The translations under genes were made by a program, and so were the position numbers. The notes under the pieces were generated by a model that had not been told where the DNA came from, ran no database searches, and worked only from the letters and a program-made list of their open reading frames with translations. A DNA stretch of 64,000 nt from Tetragenococcus halophilus subsp. halophilus DSM 20339 (lineage in GTDB: Bacteria; Bacillota; Bacilli; Lactobacillales; Enterococcaceae): positions 682,001 to 746,000 of the forward strand of contig NZ_PXYA01000001.1 in the NCBI RefSeq assembly GCF_003841405.1, written 5' to 3'. Shown piece after piece: positions 41,423-50,955 of this stretch (position 1 is its first letter; the number at the start of each line of letters is the position of its first letter).

Positions 41423-44173
41423 TTATTGCTTTTCTAAAAATTCGTCTATTACTTGCTTCATTTCACTAACTGTGGCTTCTTGAATAGGTAATTCTTTCGG
41501 CAGTGCTTTTTCCAATCGTTTGCCATAACTTTTAGCAATTAAACGCCGGTCAAACAAAATCATCAATCCTTTATCATTTTCTGAACGAATTAAACGACCT
41601 AATCCTTGCCGTAATTTCAACGCGGCTTTAGGTAAGCTTTCTTGTGAGAAAGGATCAAGTGATTGATCTTTTAGATAATAATTCCTAGCTCTAATAAGCG
41701 GTCGTTGCGGATTTTCAAAAGGCAAACGCGTTACAATCAATAACTGTAATGCATCTCCTGGCAAATCAACACCTTCCCAGAAGCTGTCTGCACCAAATAA
41801 AATGGATTGTTTAGATTGAATAAATCGTTTAAGCAACTTTTCTTTACTCCCGCCCATTCCTTGCGCCAGAATTTCTCTACCTTTACTTAAAAAATGTTGA
41901 TGAATTTTTTTGTATACTTTTTGCAAAATTTCATGAGAGGTAAACAAAACTAAAGCTGGTTGATTAATATCTTCTAAAAGTACTGTTAAGTTTTCTGCCA
42001 GATAACTTGCATAAGCATCACTACTTAGTTCATTTACATTGATATCATTTTTAGCAATTAAGAGTTTGGCTTGATTCGCATAATCATAGGTTTGCGGAAT
42101 TACTTTTAATGGCGCCTCAGGGATCCCTAATTTTTTAGCAAAATAGTTTCTATTTTTAGGAACTTTCAACGTGCCCCCCATATAAATAATTTTTTCATAA
42201 CGATCATACCAAGAAGTATTCGGTAAAATTGCCGCATGGAAATCAATAAGCTGAATACGTGCTGTTTTCTTATTTCCGTATAAATACAACCAATGCACAT
42301 AATGAGAAGACCAATTAGTCAGCCAGTCCTTTATAAAAGAAGCTTGAGCCTTCATTTCTTCATAAAAAGAAAGAAATTCGCCAAAATAAATTCTTTGCCG
42401 GTCCAACCAAGCGTCGCTTATTTTATTCATCTGCTCGTTCAATTGTGACTGAATCTCTAGTAACTCTTGATAATACAGTAATAATCGCTGAATGGTTTTC
42501 TCACAACTTACTGACAAATTTTGGCGTTGTTCTGCCTGCAAGATAATTTCTTCTTGTACTGGCCATTCTTCAAACCACTCGGCAAAAAGGTCTTCTTGAC
42601 ATTCGATTATCGCTTGTAGTTCTTCTTGATATAAATGAAACAATCGCAAACTTTCAGTTTGATCTTCTAGCATTATTTCTATTTGGTCAAACAACTGATC
42701 ATCGTCATAAAATTGATTGACTCTGCGTTGAAACGCTGGTGTATCAAGATAATGTTTGGACACTTTTTCCATGGTTTCTGGCAGATGATGGGCTTCATCA
42801 ATAAGTAAGTAACGACTTTTCGGTAATAAAGCCTGGGCTCGCTGTGTTTCTTGTGCTAAGAAAGCATGATTTATGATCAAAACATTGCTTTGTGCCATCC
42901 GTTTTTGCAAATGACGTAAAAAGTCTTCTTGGTAAAGCGGCTGTTGATCTGACAAATATGCAACACCACGATGACTAATTTCTTGAAATAATAAGTGATC
43001 TAAGCGAATTAAGTTTAATTCATCTAAGTCTCCTGTCATCGTTTGCGTCAACCATACTAAAATCCCCATTTGATATAAAGCATATTGTTTCTGTTGGACA
43101 GGTGTATCCAAAGTAGCCTTAAAGCGCTGCAAGTCGATATAATGACTTTTGCTTTTCACAACTGTTGCATAAAGCGGTTGTTCAATTAAGGTATTTAACA
43201 AAGGAATATCCTGATCAATTAACTGGTGCTGCAGTAAAATCGAAACAGTACTGATCACCATAGGATTTTCTGGTGTTGCTAGAAAAGCGGCTGGTAATAA
43301 ATAACCAATCGTTTTTCCCATACCTGTTGATGCTTCAATTAATAAATTCTTTTCTGTACTTTCAGTAAAGTGACGAAAAATAGTATTCATTAACTGCCCT
43401 TGTTCTTTACGATAAGATAGTTTATCTTGATAAAGTTTTACTTTTTCTTTTTTAGTTTTAGGATAAGGCTTTTCATAATAGTTTTCATCAAACAGTGGAA
43501 CTTCTTTTTTACGCAAAGCAATCCCCTCAATGACTTCTAATGACGATGCTAAAGGCGGCAGTTTTGTTTGCATTTCTTTTGTGATTCGTTCGATAAAAAT
43601 ACTGGTTTCTTTACTGGTTACCTCACTTAGTTGCGTAATTTTTTCTAATGTTACCAGCGGCAATTCCTGCATCTTTGCTTTAATATGTAATAATAAAGCA
43701 GCTGTTACCTCAGCGTCACTGTCTGCTTGATGTGGTGAATCATGTTGTAAGCCTAAACTTTCAGCTAAATCATTTAAACGAAAACTAACCTGTGTAGGTA
43801 AAAAAATTTGTGCTAACTCCACGGTATCAATACCTGGAATTTGTAACTCAGGCATCCCACAACGTGTTAATTCATGATTTAAAAAATTATAATCAAAGTG
43901 AATATTATGAGCAACAAAAGTTGTATCTGCTAGAAAGTTGTAAATGGTTGCTGCGACATCTTCAAAATATGGCGCCTTTTTCACACGTTTATTCGAAATA
44001 TGCGTTAAGTGTTGAATTTGTTTTGATATTGTTTTAATCGGATTGATATCTACTGCAAAACGATCGATGATTTTATCATCTTTGACTAGTACACAGCCAA
44101 ACTGAATAATACGATCCGTCTTAGGATCCGTTCCGGTTGTTTCGATATCTACAATTGCATAAGTGGTATTCAT
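41423..44173 (-). CDS. dinG: DinG-type ATP-dependent helicase with N-terminal 3'-5' exonuclease
   Basis: 916 aa. Residues 1-165 are a DnaQ-like exonuclease (VDIETTG with Asp9/Glu11, HNIHFDYNFL, HQADSDAE with His148 and Asp153). The helicase has Walker A ASTGMGKT at 281-288, a DEAH box in LIDEAHHLPE, GADSFWEGVDLPGD and the RQGLGRLIRSENDKG motif VI. This is the Gram-positive form, which lacks the iron-sulfur cysteines of E. coli DinG and often has mainly nuclease activity. It acts in DNA repair. The N-terminus starts at ATG 44173. It is the first gene of the leftward block. Confidence 0.93.
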   Translation of the reverse strand: MNTTYAIVDIETTGTDPKTDRIIQFGCVLVKDDKIIDRFAVDINPIKTISKQIQHLTHISNKRVKKAPYFEDVAATIYNFLADTTFVAHNIHFDYNFLNHELTRCGMPELQIPGIDTVELAQIFLPTQVSFRLNDLAESLGLQHDSPHQADSDAEVTAALLLHIKAKMQELPLVTLEKITQLSEVTSKETSIFIERITKEMQTKLPPLASSLEVIEGIALRKKEVPLFDENYYEKPYPKTKKEKVKLYQDKLSYRKEQGQLMNTIFRHFTESTEKNLLIEASTGMGKTIGYLLPAAFLATPENPMVISTVSILLQHQLIDQDIPLLNTLIEQPLYATVVKSKSHYIDLQRFKATLDTPVQQKQYALYQMGILVWLTQTMTGDLDELNLIRLDHLLFQEISHRGVAYLSDQQPLYQEDFLRHLQKRMAQSNVLIINHAFLAQETQRAQALLPKSRYLLIDEAHHLPETMEKVSKHYLDTPAFQRRVNQFYDDDQLFDQIEIMLEDQTESLRLFHLYQEELQAIIECQEDLFAEWFEEWPVQEEIILQAEQRQNLSVSCEKTIQRLLLYYQELLEIQSQLNEQMNKISDAWLDRQRIYFGEFLSFYEEMKAQASFIKDWLTNWSSHYVHWLYLYGNKKTARIQLIDFHAAILPNTSWYDRYEKIIYMGGTLKVPKNRNYFAKKLGIPEAPLKVIPQTYDYANQAKLLIAKNDINVNELSSDAYASYLAENLTVLLEDINQPALVLFTSHEILQKVYKKIHQHFLSKGREILAQGMGGSKEKLLKRFIQSKQSILFGADSFWEGVDLPGDALQLLIVTRLPFENPQRPLIRARNYYLKDQSLDPFSQESLPKAALKLRQGLGRLIRSENDKGLMILFDRRLIAKSYGKRLEKALPKELPIQEATVSEMKQVIDEFLEKQ

Positions 44174-44281
44174 TACTTCTCACCTTTTCTTTGCTTCCTG
44201 CATTATAATACAGAACCGCTTAAAAACCAATGAAGGAAAATAAAGCGACTTGAAGTAAGGTCTTTTTTTAGAGAAAACTAG

Positions 44282-44486
44282 CTACTTTGGTAAACCTACT
44301 CTAGCTTTGAAAAAATCTAGACCTACTTTAGCAGACTTACTCTAGTTTGGAAGAAATCTAGACCTACTTTGGCAGACTTACTTTAGTTTTGAAAAAATCT
44401 TGAGCTACTTTGACAGTCTTAATTTAGTTTTGAAAAAATCTTGAGCTACTTTAGCGGTCCTACTTTAGTTTTAAAGGAAACTAGAG
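44282..44486. repeat. Five tandem 41-bp repeats in the dinG-csp intergenic region
   Basis: Each unit reads CTACTTTRGC...TTACTYTAG...GAAAAAATCTWGA. Units begin at 44282, 44323, 44364, 44405 and 44446, all exactly 41 bases, with up to about ten differences between units. A partial unit seems to precede the first. There is no coding frame. The length is not a multiple of three, and there are no spacers, so it is neither a gene nor a CRISPR. It occupies most of the 44174-44540 gap. Confidence 0.85.
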
Positions 44487-44542
44487 TCGCTATGAATAAC
44501 TATCCTCTTTTTTAAAAAACACACACGTTATCTAAACGACTA

Positions 44543-44580
44543 AAAAAAAAACGGAGCAGCAACTGCCCCGTTTTTTGCTT
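44543..44580 (-). terminator. Terminator of the cold-shock gene
   Basis: On the minus strand ACGGGGCAG pairs with CTGCTCCGT (one wobble) and is followed by nine T. Confidence 0.92.
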
Positions 44581-44591
44581 GATTTTTTAAA

Positions 44592-44792
44592 TTAAGCTTT
44601 TACTACATTAGTAGCTTGTGGTCCACGTTGTCCTTCTTCGATATCGAAGTTAACAGTTTGGCCTTCTTCTAAAGTTTTGAAACCTTCTTCTTGGATAGCT
44701 GAAAAGTGAACGAATACGTCGTTTCCATCTTCACCTGTGATAAAGCCATAGCCTTTTTCTGCGTTGAACCATTTAACTGTTCCTGTTTCCAT
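44592..44792 (-). CDS. Cold-shock protein, CspA/CspB family
   Basis: 66 aa, the full usual length. RNP1 is KGYGFITG and RNP2 is VFVHFSAI; both are the aromatic nucleic-acid-binding faces of the five-stranded barrel. It binds single-stranded RNA and acts as an RNA chaperone. The site AAGGAGG precedes the ATG. It is a single-gene transcript with its own terminator and a leader of about 110 bases, as is common for cold-shock mRNAs. Confidence 0.95.
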   Translation of the reverse strand: METGTVKWFNAEKGYGFITGEDGNDVFVHFSAIQEEGFKTLEEGQTVNFDIEEGQRGPQATNVVKA

Positions 44793-44913
44793 GTAAAAAA
44801 ATCCTCCTTGTGTATAAACACATATTTTGCAAATCCTTGTTAAGTGAATATTTGGAAGATGTTCTTAGATGAAACAAGCTACCATAAATTACGTAACAAA
44901 AACTACATTTCAT

Positions 44914-44922
44914 AGTATAACA
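44914..44922 (-). promoter_or_regulatory. Extended -10 promoter of the cold-shock gene
   Basis: TGTTATACT on the minus strand is an extended -10 (TGn plus TATACT). No clear -35 is present. The predicted start near 44907 gives the long 5' leader. Confidence 0.55.
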
Positions 44923-44993
44923 CATAAACTAGAAAATAACTAACTTTTTGCAAAAGATTTTTATTATTTACTTTTTTACGCCTAATAAACAAA

Positions 44994-46088
44994 CTAATAT
45001 CTTAATGTGGCATATAAACTCTTTTCACCAGGAGCATCTTCTTGTTCTAGTACAAATACATCTCCGCTATTACGTAATACATCACGAGCAATTGTATTTA
45101 GTACTTGACGCCAATCATATTCAGCCTCAGGATCTTCACCAAAGTTTTCTTGCAAATTAGATGTCGCGATAAAGAATTGATCTACTCGACCTAATTCCGC
45201 AGCTTGTTTAATATCAGCAACTTGTTCGAAACTTTTGCGATTCATCAGTTTTTGATAACTTTCAATTTCTCTTTTTGATAATTCTTCGGTAATTGGACCT
45301 GTTGCTTCTTCTATTTCTTGGGTAGAAAGTTGCGCTGGCGAACGAGAAATAGCAATACTTGGGTCATAATAATTGTATTTTGCATTTTTCTTAAATGCGG
45401 TTTGATTTTCGGTAAGAGCAAAAAGGTAAAGTGGTACTTTTTCTTCATTTTCGACCTCATTACGCAAGAAACTATCGATTGCTTGATAATAATTGTTCCA
45501 ATCGATTTCTACTTCCTCATCTTTAGGATTTCCGCTATGATAACCTAAGCCAGAACGGAAATCGGCGTCACCACCGGTAAGTTCTGTTCCTAGTGCTGTT
45601 TCTAAATCAGTCGGTGCATCTTCTGGAAGTTCAACTTCTGAGAGTTTTTTATTACTCATAAAATATAAACTCATCGAACTACGATTTAACGCCATTAAAT
45701 AGTAACGGTAGTTAAATTGCGCATTTTTGATAATAGCCAGTAGATAAGGTGTATCTCCGACATAATATTGATCATCAACTCGAATACTTAAACGATGAAT
45801 ATAAGTTTCTTCAGCAGTCAAAATTATGGCAACACTTGTAGTTGCATCACGGAAAAATGTTCTATCGTTTAATAAATCGTCAAATTTTTCTTGGAATGGT
45901 TCCCAATCTTGGTCTGGATAACGTTTATCAAAGCGTTTTTTCGCTTCTTTCATAAAATTTTTGATCTTTAATTGATCTTTTTCAACGCCTTGAGGAGTCA
46001 CATTTGTATTTATCATAATTGTAACAAATGGACCTTGTACCCCTTCATTTGACAAACGATCTAATAACTCTCTTCCAATTTTTGCCAT
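44994..46088 (-). CDS. baeRF-type (bacterial archaeo-eukaryotic release factor) domain protein
   Basis: 364 aa, soluble. The N-terminal GPFVTIMINTNVTPQGVEKD and LNDRTFFRDATTSVAIILT segments, the central YYLMALNRSSMSLYFM and the C-terminal DQFFIATSNLQENFG fit the baeRF6-like group. These are predicted to be ribosome-associated eRF1-like proteins of unknown exact role, sometimes near stress genes. It starts with ATG after AGGAGGGG. It appears to be a single gene, divergent from the UvrX-like gene. Family recognition is from pattern only. Confidence 0.7.
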   Translation of the reverse strand: MAKIGRELLDRLSNEGVQGPFVTIMINTNVTPQGVEKDQLKIKNFMKEAKKRFDKRYPDQDWEPFQEKFDDLLNDRTFFRDATTSVAIILTAEETYIHRLSIRVDDQYYVGDTPYLLAIIKNAQFNYRYYLMALNRSSMSLYFMSNKKLSEVELPEDAPTDLETALGTELTGGDADFRSGLGYHSGNPKDEEVEIDWNNYYQAIDSFLRNEVENEEKVPLYLFALTENQTAFKKNAKYNYYDPSIAISRSPAQLSTQEIEEATGPITEELSKREIESYQKLMNRKSFEQVADIKQAAELGRVDQFFIATSNLQENFGEDPEAEYDWRQVLNTIARDVLRNSGDVFVLEQEDAPGEKSLYATLRY

Positions 46089-46199
46089 ATATTATTCCCC
46101 TCCTACATAATTTATATGCTACATTTTAAGTGTACCATGACTAAGCATTATAACAAAATAAAACGTTACCATCATTTTTTCTTTAAATTAAGTTCCCCT

Positions 46200-46228
46200 T
46201 TACAAATAGGAACGTTTGTTCGTATAAT
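46200..46228 (+). promoter_or_regulatory. LexA/DinR-controlled promoter
   Basis: TTACAA, 17 bases, TATAAT (46223-46228). The spacer holds GGAACGTTTGTTCG (46209-46222), which fits the Gram-positive SOS box GAAC-N4-GTTC. LexA bound here would cover the promoter. Confidence 0.85.
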
Positions 46229-46243
46229 GATAGAAGAAAGCAG

Positions 46244-47593
46244 GTGATGGATTTGGTTTCTTTTAATTATAAAAAAGAACCCTTGCGTGATATTTTATTT
46301 ATTGATGTAAAAAGTTTTTATGCTACAGTAGAATGTATTTATCATGGTTGGGATCCTTTAGAAACATTACTTGTAGTGGCTAGCCACGCGGATAATACTG
46401 GTAATGGTTTGATTTTAGCTGCTTCGCCTAAAGCCAAAGAAATATTGGGAATATCTAATGTCTCGCGAATTGATAATTTGCCCGATCATCCTTTATTAAA
46501 GCAGGTTCCTCCACGGATGAGGTTATATATTAAAGAAAATGTTCTACTGAATAATTTATTTAAAACATATGTAGCTCCAAAAGATTTATTGATCTATTCC
46601 ATTGACGAATCTATTCTGGATATCACTTATTCATTAAATTTATTTTTTCCAGATCTCAACTTATCGCGACAAGAAAAGCGCTGGTTAATGGCTAGAAAAA
46701 TCCAGACAGAAGTCTATGAAAAAACAGGTTTGATTCTCTCTGTAGGAATTGGTGATAATCCCTTATTAGCAAAGTTAGCTTTAGATACAGAAGCTAAGTA
46801 TCGCAAAGAAAATAGCTATATGGCCGAATGGACTTATCAGGATGTAAAAAACAAAGTTTGGCAAATTGATCCTATGACTGAATTTTGGGGGATTGGTTCG
46901 CGTACGAAAAAACAACTGGCTAAAATAGGGATTAACACCATCGAACAATTAGCGAATTCAAATATTGATTTACTTTATTATCGATTTGGCGTTATTGGTG
47001 AACAGCTCTATCATCATGCCAATGGTATCGATCGAACCATCTTAGCGGAAACCCCACCTACCGTTAAAGAAAAATCTTACGGTAATAGTCAGGTACTTCC
47101 CAAAAATTATACCAAACAGCGTGAAATTGAGATTGTTATCAGCGAATTAGCAGAACAAGTGGCCGCACGAATTCGGCGACATGGTTATTTCACCTCATGT
47201 GTACATCTTTATATCGGTGCAGCTTATGGTGAAACAGATGGTGACTTTTCCCATCAGATGAAAATTCCCGCGACCAATACTAATAAAGAATTAAAAGCAC
47301 ATTGCCTGCGTTTATTTCGACAATATTATCAAGGACAAGCGATTCGTCATATTGGTATCTCCTATTCTAAATTAACTTATATTAAGGCCCGAGAAATGGA
47401 TTTATTTGAAGATGTAGATAATTATATAAACGAAGAACGCTTAGATAAGATCATCGATAAAATTCGAGCAAAATATGGTTTTCACTCAATTTTTTATGCG
47501 ACGAGTAAATTAGAAGGTGCTCGCAGCCTTGCTCGCAGCCATCTAGTTGGTGGACACAACGGTGGCGCTGGTGGTCTAGACGGTTTGTCTTAA
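46244..47593 (+). CDS. Y-family DNA polymerase, UvrX/UmuC type
   Basis: About 449 aa. IMS-type catalytic motifs: LFIDVKSFYATVE (metal-binding Asp) and YSIDESILDIT (DE pair), then VGIGDNPLLAKLALDT, the helix-hairpin-helix FWGIGSRTKKQLAKIG and a little-finger domain. These polymerases bypass DNA lesions with low fidelity. The form without a long C-terminus matches UvrX of phages and Gram-positives. Start is uncertain: GTG 46244, ATG 46247 or TTG 46253 (with AGGTGAT before it). The SOS box upstream predicts damage induction. The C-terminal tail is rich in glycine (GGHNGGAGGLDG). Single-gene unit. Confidence 0.9.
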   Translation: MMDLVSFNYKKEPLRDILFIDVKSFYATVECIYHGWDPLETLLVVASHADNTGNGLILAASPKAKEILGISNVSRIDNLPDHPLLKQVPPRMRLYIKENVLLNNLFKTYVAPKDLLIYSIDESILDITYSLNLFFPDLNLSRQEKRWLMARKIQTEVYEKTGLILSVGIGDNPLLAKLALDTEAKYRKENSYMAEWTYQDVKNKVWQIDPMTEFWGIGSRTKKQLAKIGINTIEQLANSNIDLLYYRFGVIGEQLYHHANGIDRTILAETPPTVKEKSYGNSQVLPKNYTKQREIEIVISELAEQVAARIRRHGYFTSCVHLYIGAAYGETDGDFSHQMKIPATNTNKELKAHCLRLFRQYYQGQAIRHIGISYSKLTYIKAREMDLFEDVDNYINEERLDKIIDKIRAKYGFHSIFYATSKLEGARSLARSHLVGGHNGGAGGLDGLS

Positions 47594-47620
47594 TTGATTA
47601 CTATAGGAGTAATCATTTTC

Positions 47621-47650
47621 GTTTACAATCGTAAACAACGATGCTACACT
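47621..47650 (+). promoter_or_regulatory. copB promoter with Cop-type operator
   Basis: GTTTACAATCGTAAAC (47621-47636) is a perfect 6-4-6 palindrome holding TACAATCGTA, one base from the CopY operator TACANNTGTA. It overlaps the -35 TTTACA (47622-47627), which is 17 bases from the -10 TACACT (47645-47650). Control by a copper-sensing CopY repressor is inferred; no copY gene is in the window. Confidence 0.7.
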
Positions 47651-47681
47651 ATAAATGTATGATAAAAAAGGAGGAGTCGTA

Positions 47682-49721
47682 ATGAGTGAAAATCATGAAC
47701 ATATGGATCACGCAGCAATGGAACACAACCATGAACATGGCGGACATTCTGGAATGGATCATTCCATGCATATGGGAAATTTAAAACCAAAATTTTTTAT
47801 TTCATTAATTTTAACTATCCCAATTATTTTAATGTCGCCGATGATGGGTTTGGATTTACCTTTTCAATTTCAATTTCCAGGTTCTGAATGGCTCGTATTG
47901 ATCTTAGCTACAATCTTGTTCTTTTATGGCGGAATGCCATTCTTACAAGGTGCAAAAATGGAACTATCCTCAAAACAACCAGCAATGATGACATTAATTT
48001 CTTTAGGGATTACAGTAGCGTATATTTACAGTTTATATGCTTTCATTGCCAATAACTTTATCCCTCAAATTGACCATGTGACAGATTTCTTTTGGGAATT
48101 AGCTACATTGATCGTTATTATGTTACTAGGTCATTGGGTTGAAATGAATGCAGTAAGTAATGCTGGAAACGCCCTAGAAGAAATGGCGCAATTATTACCA
48201 AATACTGCGCATGTTGTCGATAAAAATGGAGATACAAAAGATGTTTCTTTGCAAGATGTACAAGAAGGTCAACATGTATTAATCAAAGCAGGTGAAAAAA
48301 TTCCAACTGATGGTACAGTATTAAAGGGAACAACCAGTGTTAACGAAGCGATGGTTACTGGTGAAGCTAAAGATGTAGAAAAAGAACAAAAAGATACTGT
48401 TATCGGTGGTTCTGTTAACGGATCGGGTACTATTACAGTTGAAGTCACCGGAACTGGTGAATCAGGTTATCTTTCTCAAGTTATGACTCTTGTTGAAAAT
48501 GCACAAAATGAAAAATCAAAAGTTGAAACCCTATCAGACCAAGTGGCTAAATGGTTATTCTATGTTGCTCTAGCAGCTGGTATTCTCGCTTTTATCGGTT
48601 GGTTAATCACAGCAGATTTGAGCACAGCTTTTGAACGTATGGTAACAGTGCTTATTATTGCTTGTCCGCACGCATTAGGGCTTGCAATTCCGCTAGTGAT
48701 TGCCCGTTCAACTTCGCTAGGTGCTAAAAATGGTTTGCTATTACAAAATCGCGAAGCATTAGAAACAGCTAAAAAAGTTGATGTCATTTTAATGGATAAA
48801 ACAGGTACCTTGACAGAAGGGAACTTTGCGGTAAATGACTATCGTTCATTTAGTGAGGATTATACAGCAGATCAAGTACTCACTTATATTTCAGCTCTAG
48901 AACAAAATTCTAATCACCCACTAGCCGTCGGAATTTTAAATAAAGCCGAAGAATTATCTTTAGATATTCCAAAAGCTTCTGATGTTGATAATTTACCGGG
49001 CGTTGGTTTAGAAGGAACTGTTAACGGAAAAGATATTAAAGTCGCTAGTGTTTCTTATTTGAATAAACAATCGATTGACTACGATCAAGATAATTTTGAT
49101 GAATTATCAAGACAAGGAAATTCGGTTAGTTTCCTATTAATTGATGAGAAAAATATTGGATTAGTCGCTCAAGGGGATCAAATCAAATCTACTGCTAAAT
49201 CCATGATACAATCACTAAAAGATCAAAATATTGAACCTGTGATGTTAACAGGAGATAATCAACAAGTAGCACAAGCTGTCGCTAAAGAATTAGGTATTGA
49301 TGATGTGCACGCTGAATTAATGCCGGAAGACAAAGAAACAATGGTCAAAGATTATCGTGATAATGGCCAAACTGTAATGATGGTCGGTGACGGCGTCAAT
49401 GATGCGCCTAGCTTGGCCAGAGCAGATGTCGGTATAGCCATTGGTGCTGGTACAGATGTTGCTATCGACTCAGCTGATGTCATATTGGTCAAAAGCGATC
49501 CATCCGATATCATGCATTTCTTAACATTAGCTAAACGTACGCAACGTAAGATGGTACAAAATATCTGGTGGGGCGCTGGCTACAACATTGTAGCTATTCC
49601 ATTGGCAGCTGGTGTTCTTGCACCTATCGGTATTATCTTAAGCCCTGCAGTTGGCGCGATCGTGATGTCATTAAGTACAGTTATTGTTGCTATTAACGCA
49701 ATGTTACTGAAAATTGATTAA
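47682..49721 (+). CDS. copB: Copper-exporting P-type ATPase, CopB type
   Basis: 679 aa from the ATG with AGGAGG upstream; an earlier frame from 47655 would run through the leader. The N-terminus is His/Met-rich ([19 protein letters not shown]), typical of CopB in place of CxxC domains. The membrane motif is CPH at 328-330 (P1B-3 type), the phosphorylation site DKTGTLTEG at Asp372, and [20 protein letters not shown] the hinge. It pumps copper out across the membrane. It has its own operator promoter and a terminator. Confidence is high; Ag+ or Cu2+ preference is not readable. Confidence 0.93.
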   Translation: MSENHEHMDHAAMEHNHEHGGHSGMDHSMHMGNLKPKFFISLILTIPIILMSPMMGLDLPFQFQFPGSEWLVLILATILFFYGGMPFLQGAKMELSSKQPAMMTLISLGITVAYIYSLYAFIANNFIPQIDHVTDFFWELATLIVIMLLGHWVEMNAVSNAGNALEEMAQLLPNTAHVVDKNGDTKDVSLQDVQEGQHVLIKAGEKIPTDGTVLKGTTSVNEAMVTGEAKDVEKEQKDTVIGGSVNGSGTITVEVTGTGESGYLSQVMTLVENAQNEKSKVETLSDQVAKWLFYVALAAGILAFIGWLITADLSTAFERMVTVLIIACPHALGLAIPLVIARSTSLGAKNGLLLQNREALETAKKVDVILMDKTGTLTEGNFAVNDYRSFSEDYTADQVLTYISALEQNSNHPLAVGILNKAEELSLDIPKASDVDNLPGVGLEGTVNGKDIKVASVSYLNKQSIDYDQDNFDELSRQGNSVSFLLIDEKNIGLVAQGDQIKSTAKSMIQSLKDQNIEPVMLTGDNQQVAQAVAKELGIDDVHAELMPEDKETMVKDYRDNGQTVMMVGDGVNDAPSLARADVGIAIGAGTDVAIDSADVILVKSDPSDIMHFLTLAKRTQRKMVQNIWWGAGYNIVAIPLAAGVLAPIGIILSPAVGAIVMSLSTVIVAINAMLLKID

Positions 49722-49731
49722 ACTTTATTTA

Positions 49732-49766
49732 AAAAGAAGTTACCTGATGGTAGCTTCTTTTTTTAT
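49732..49766 (+). terminator. Terminator of copB
   Basis: AAGAAG-T-TACC and GGTA-G-CTTCTT form a stem around TGAT, followed by T7. Confidence 0.88.
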
Positions 49767-49800
49767 GTCTAAGCTTCTTTTAAAAAAATTTCACTTTATC

Positions 49801-49852
49801 AGTGACATTTTGTCACTTTTGTTGTATAGTAAGCGAGTGACATATCGTCACT
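49801..49852 (+). promoter_or_regulatory. hrtBA promoter with two palindromic operators
   Basis: AGTGACATTTTGTCACT (49801-49817) is a perfect 7-3-7 palindrome. AGTGACATATCGTCACT (49836-49852) is 6-5-6. Their centres are 35 bases apart. The promoter GTGACA (49802-49807), 17 bases, TATAGT (49825-49830) lies between them, so operator 1 covers the -35 and operator 2 the start point. This fits repression by the TetR protein encoded downstream. Confidence 0.8.
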
Positions 49853-49888
49853 TTTATTAAATCATGATTTATTCAGGAGGTTACAAAT

Positions 49889-50953
49889 ATGTTTTTAGCA
49901 TTAAAAGAAATGCATTATTCTAAATTACGTTTTGGCTTAATTATTGGAATGATGGTTTTAATTGCTTATGTCGTCTTTATGCTCTCCGGATTAGCAAGAG
50001 GACTAGCAGAAGAATTTAAAAAGGGTGTGGAGGACTGGCAAGCTGAAGAAATTGTTTTGTCTGATGAAGCAAATCAAACACTTACTGCTTCTCAGCTAAC
50101 AAGAAGCAATATTGATGATATTCAAAGTTCTACTAAAGCTCCCATTGGTTTATACAGCGGAGCGATTAAGGGGACTCAACAAGATATCACAGTTTTTGGT
50201 AGTACTAAGCAAGCTTTTTTATTGCCTGAACTAATTCAAGGTGAAAATTTCAAAAATAAAGATGATATTATTATTTCGCAAAACCTAGCAGATACAGGCT
50301 ATCAAGTTGGCGATAAAATTAATATTGGTCAATACGAAGAAGATTTAACCATCACTGGTATTTTCCCCGAATCTTACTATACCGTAAGTCCTGTGGTTTA
50401 TACAGATCTAGAAACTTGGACATCATTGAAGTTTGGCGATCAACCATTTGCTTCTGATGAGGAAAAACCGATCAACGCCATTGCTACAAAAGAAAAGGTT
50501 AACCAAATAGAAAATGATGAAGATTTTGATCTCTTGACGACTCCCGAACTAATTGAAAATATTCCTGGCTACTCAGCCCAAAATCTCACATTAGATGCTA
50601 TGATCTATTTCTTGTTCGTAACAGCTACAGCCGTCATAGGCATTTTTATGTATGTTATCACATTACAGAAAAACGCCATTTTTGGTGTGATGAAAGCACA
50701 AGGTATACGGAATTGGTTTATAGCAAAATCAATCATTGCCCAATCGTTCGTAATAGGAATACTTGGTACTGGAATCGCGATGATACTTGCTTACCTTACA
50801 AGCTTGGTTTTACCTACTGCGATGCCTTTTGCCATTATTTGGTCCCAATGGCTACTTTATAGTTTCGTTTTAGTTTCAGTCGCTATTATTGGCGGACTAT
50901 TCTCGATACGATCAGTCGCTAAAGTTGACCCCATCACTGCTATAGGAGGATAA
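49889..50953 (+). CDS. hrtB: ABC transporter permease, heme-efflux HrtB-like
   Basis: 354 aa, MacB/FtsX fold: a first membrane segment at about residues 17-36, a large outside domain (residues 40-230, SDEANQTLTASQL to LIENIPGYSAQN), then three C-terminal segments (about 235-260, 285-315, 320-345). The sequence start MFLALKEMHYSKLRFGLI and overall length match HrtB permeases, which with HrtA extract heme from the membrane. AGGAGG lies before the ATG. It overlaps nothing but is followed two bases later by the ATPase. The heme role is inferred from family and the TetR partner. Confidence 0.82.
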   Translation: MFLALKEMHYSKLRFGLIIGMMVLIAYVVFMLSGLARGLAEEFKKGVEDWQAEEIVLSDEANQTLTASQLTRSNIDDIQSSTKAPIGLYSGAIKGTQQDITVFGSTKQAFLLPELIQGENFKNKDDIIISQNLADTGYQVGDKINIGQYEEDLTITGIFPESYYTVSPVVYTDLETWTSLKFGDQPFASDEEKPINAIATKEKVNQIENDEDFDLLTTPELIENIPGYSAQNLTLDAMIYFLFVTATAVIGIFMYVITLQKNAIFGVMKAQGIRNWFIAKSIIAQSFVIGILGTGIAMILAYLTSLVLPTAMPFAIIWSQWLLYSFVLVSVAIIGGLFSIRSVAKVDPITAIGG

Positions 50954-50955
50954 AT

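Noticed and set aside
44282-44486. CRISPR array
   Set aside because: Units are contiguous 41-mers without spacers, imperfect, and no cas gene is in the window.
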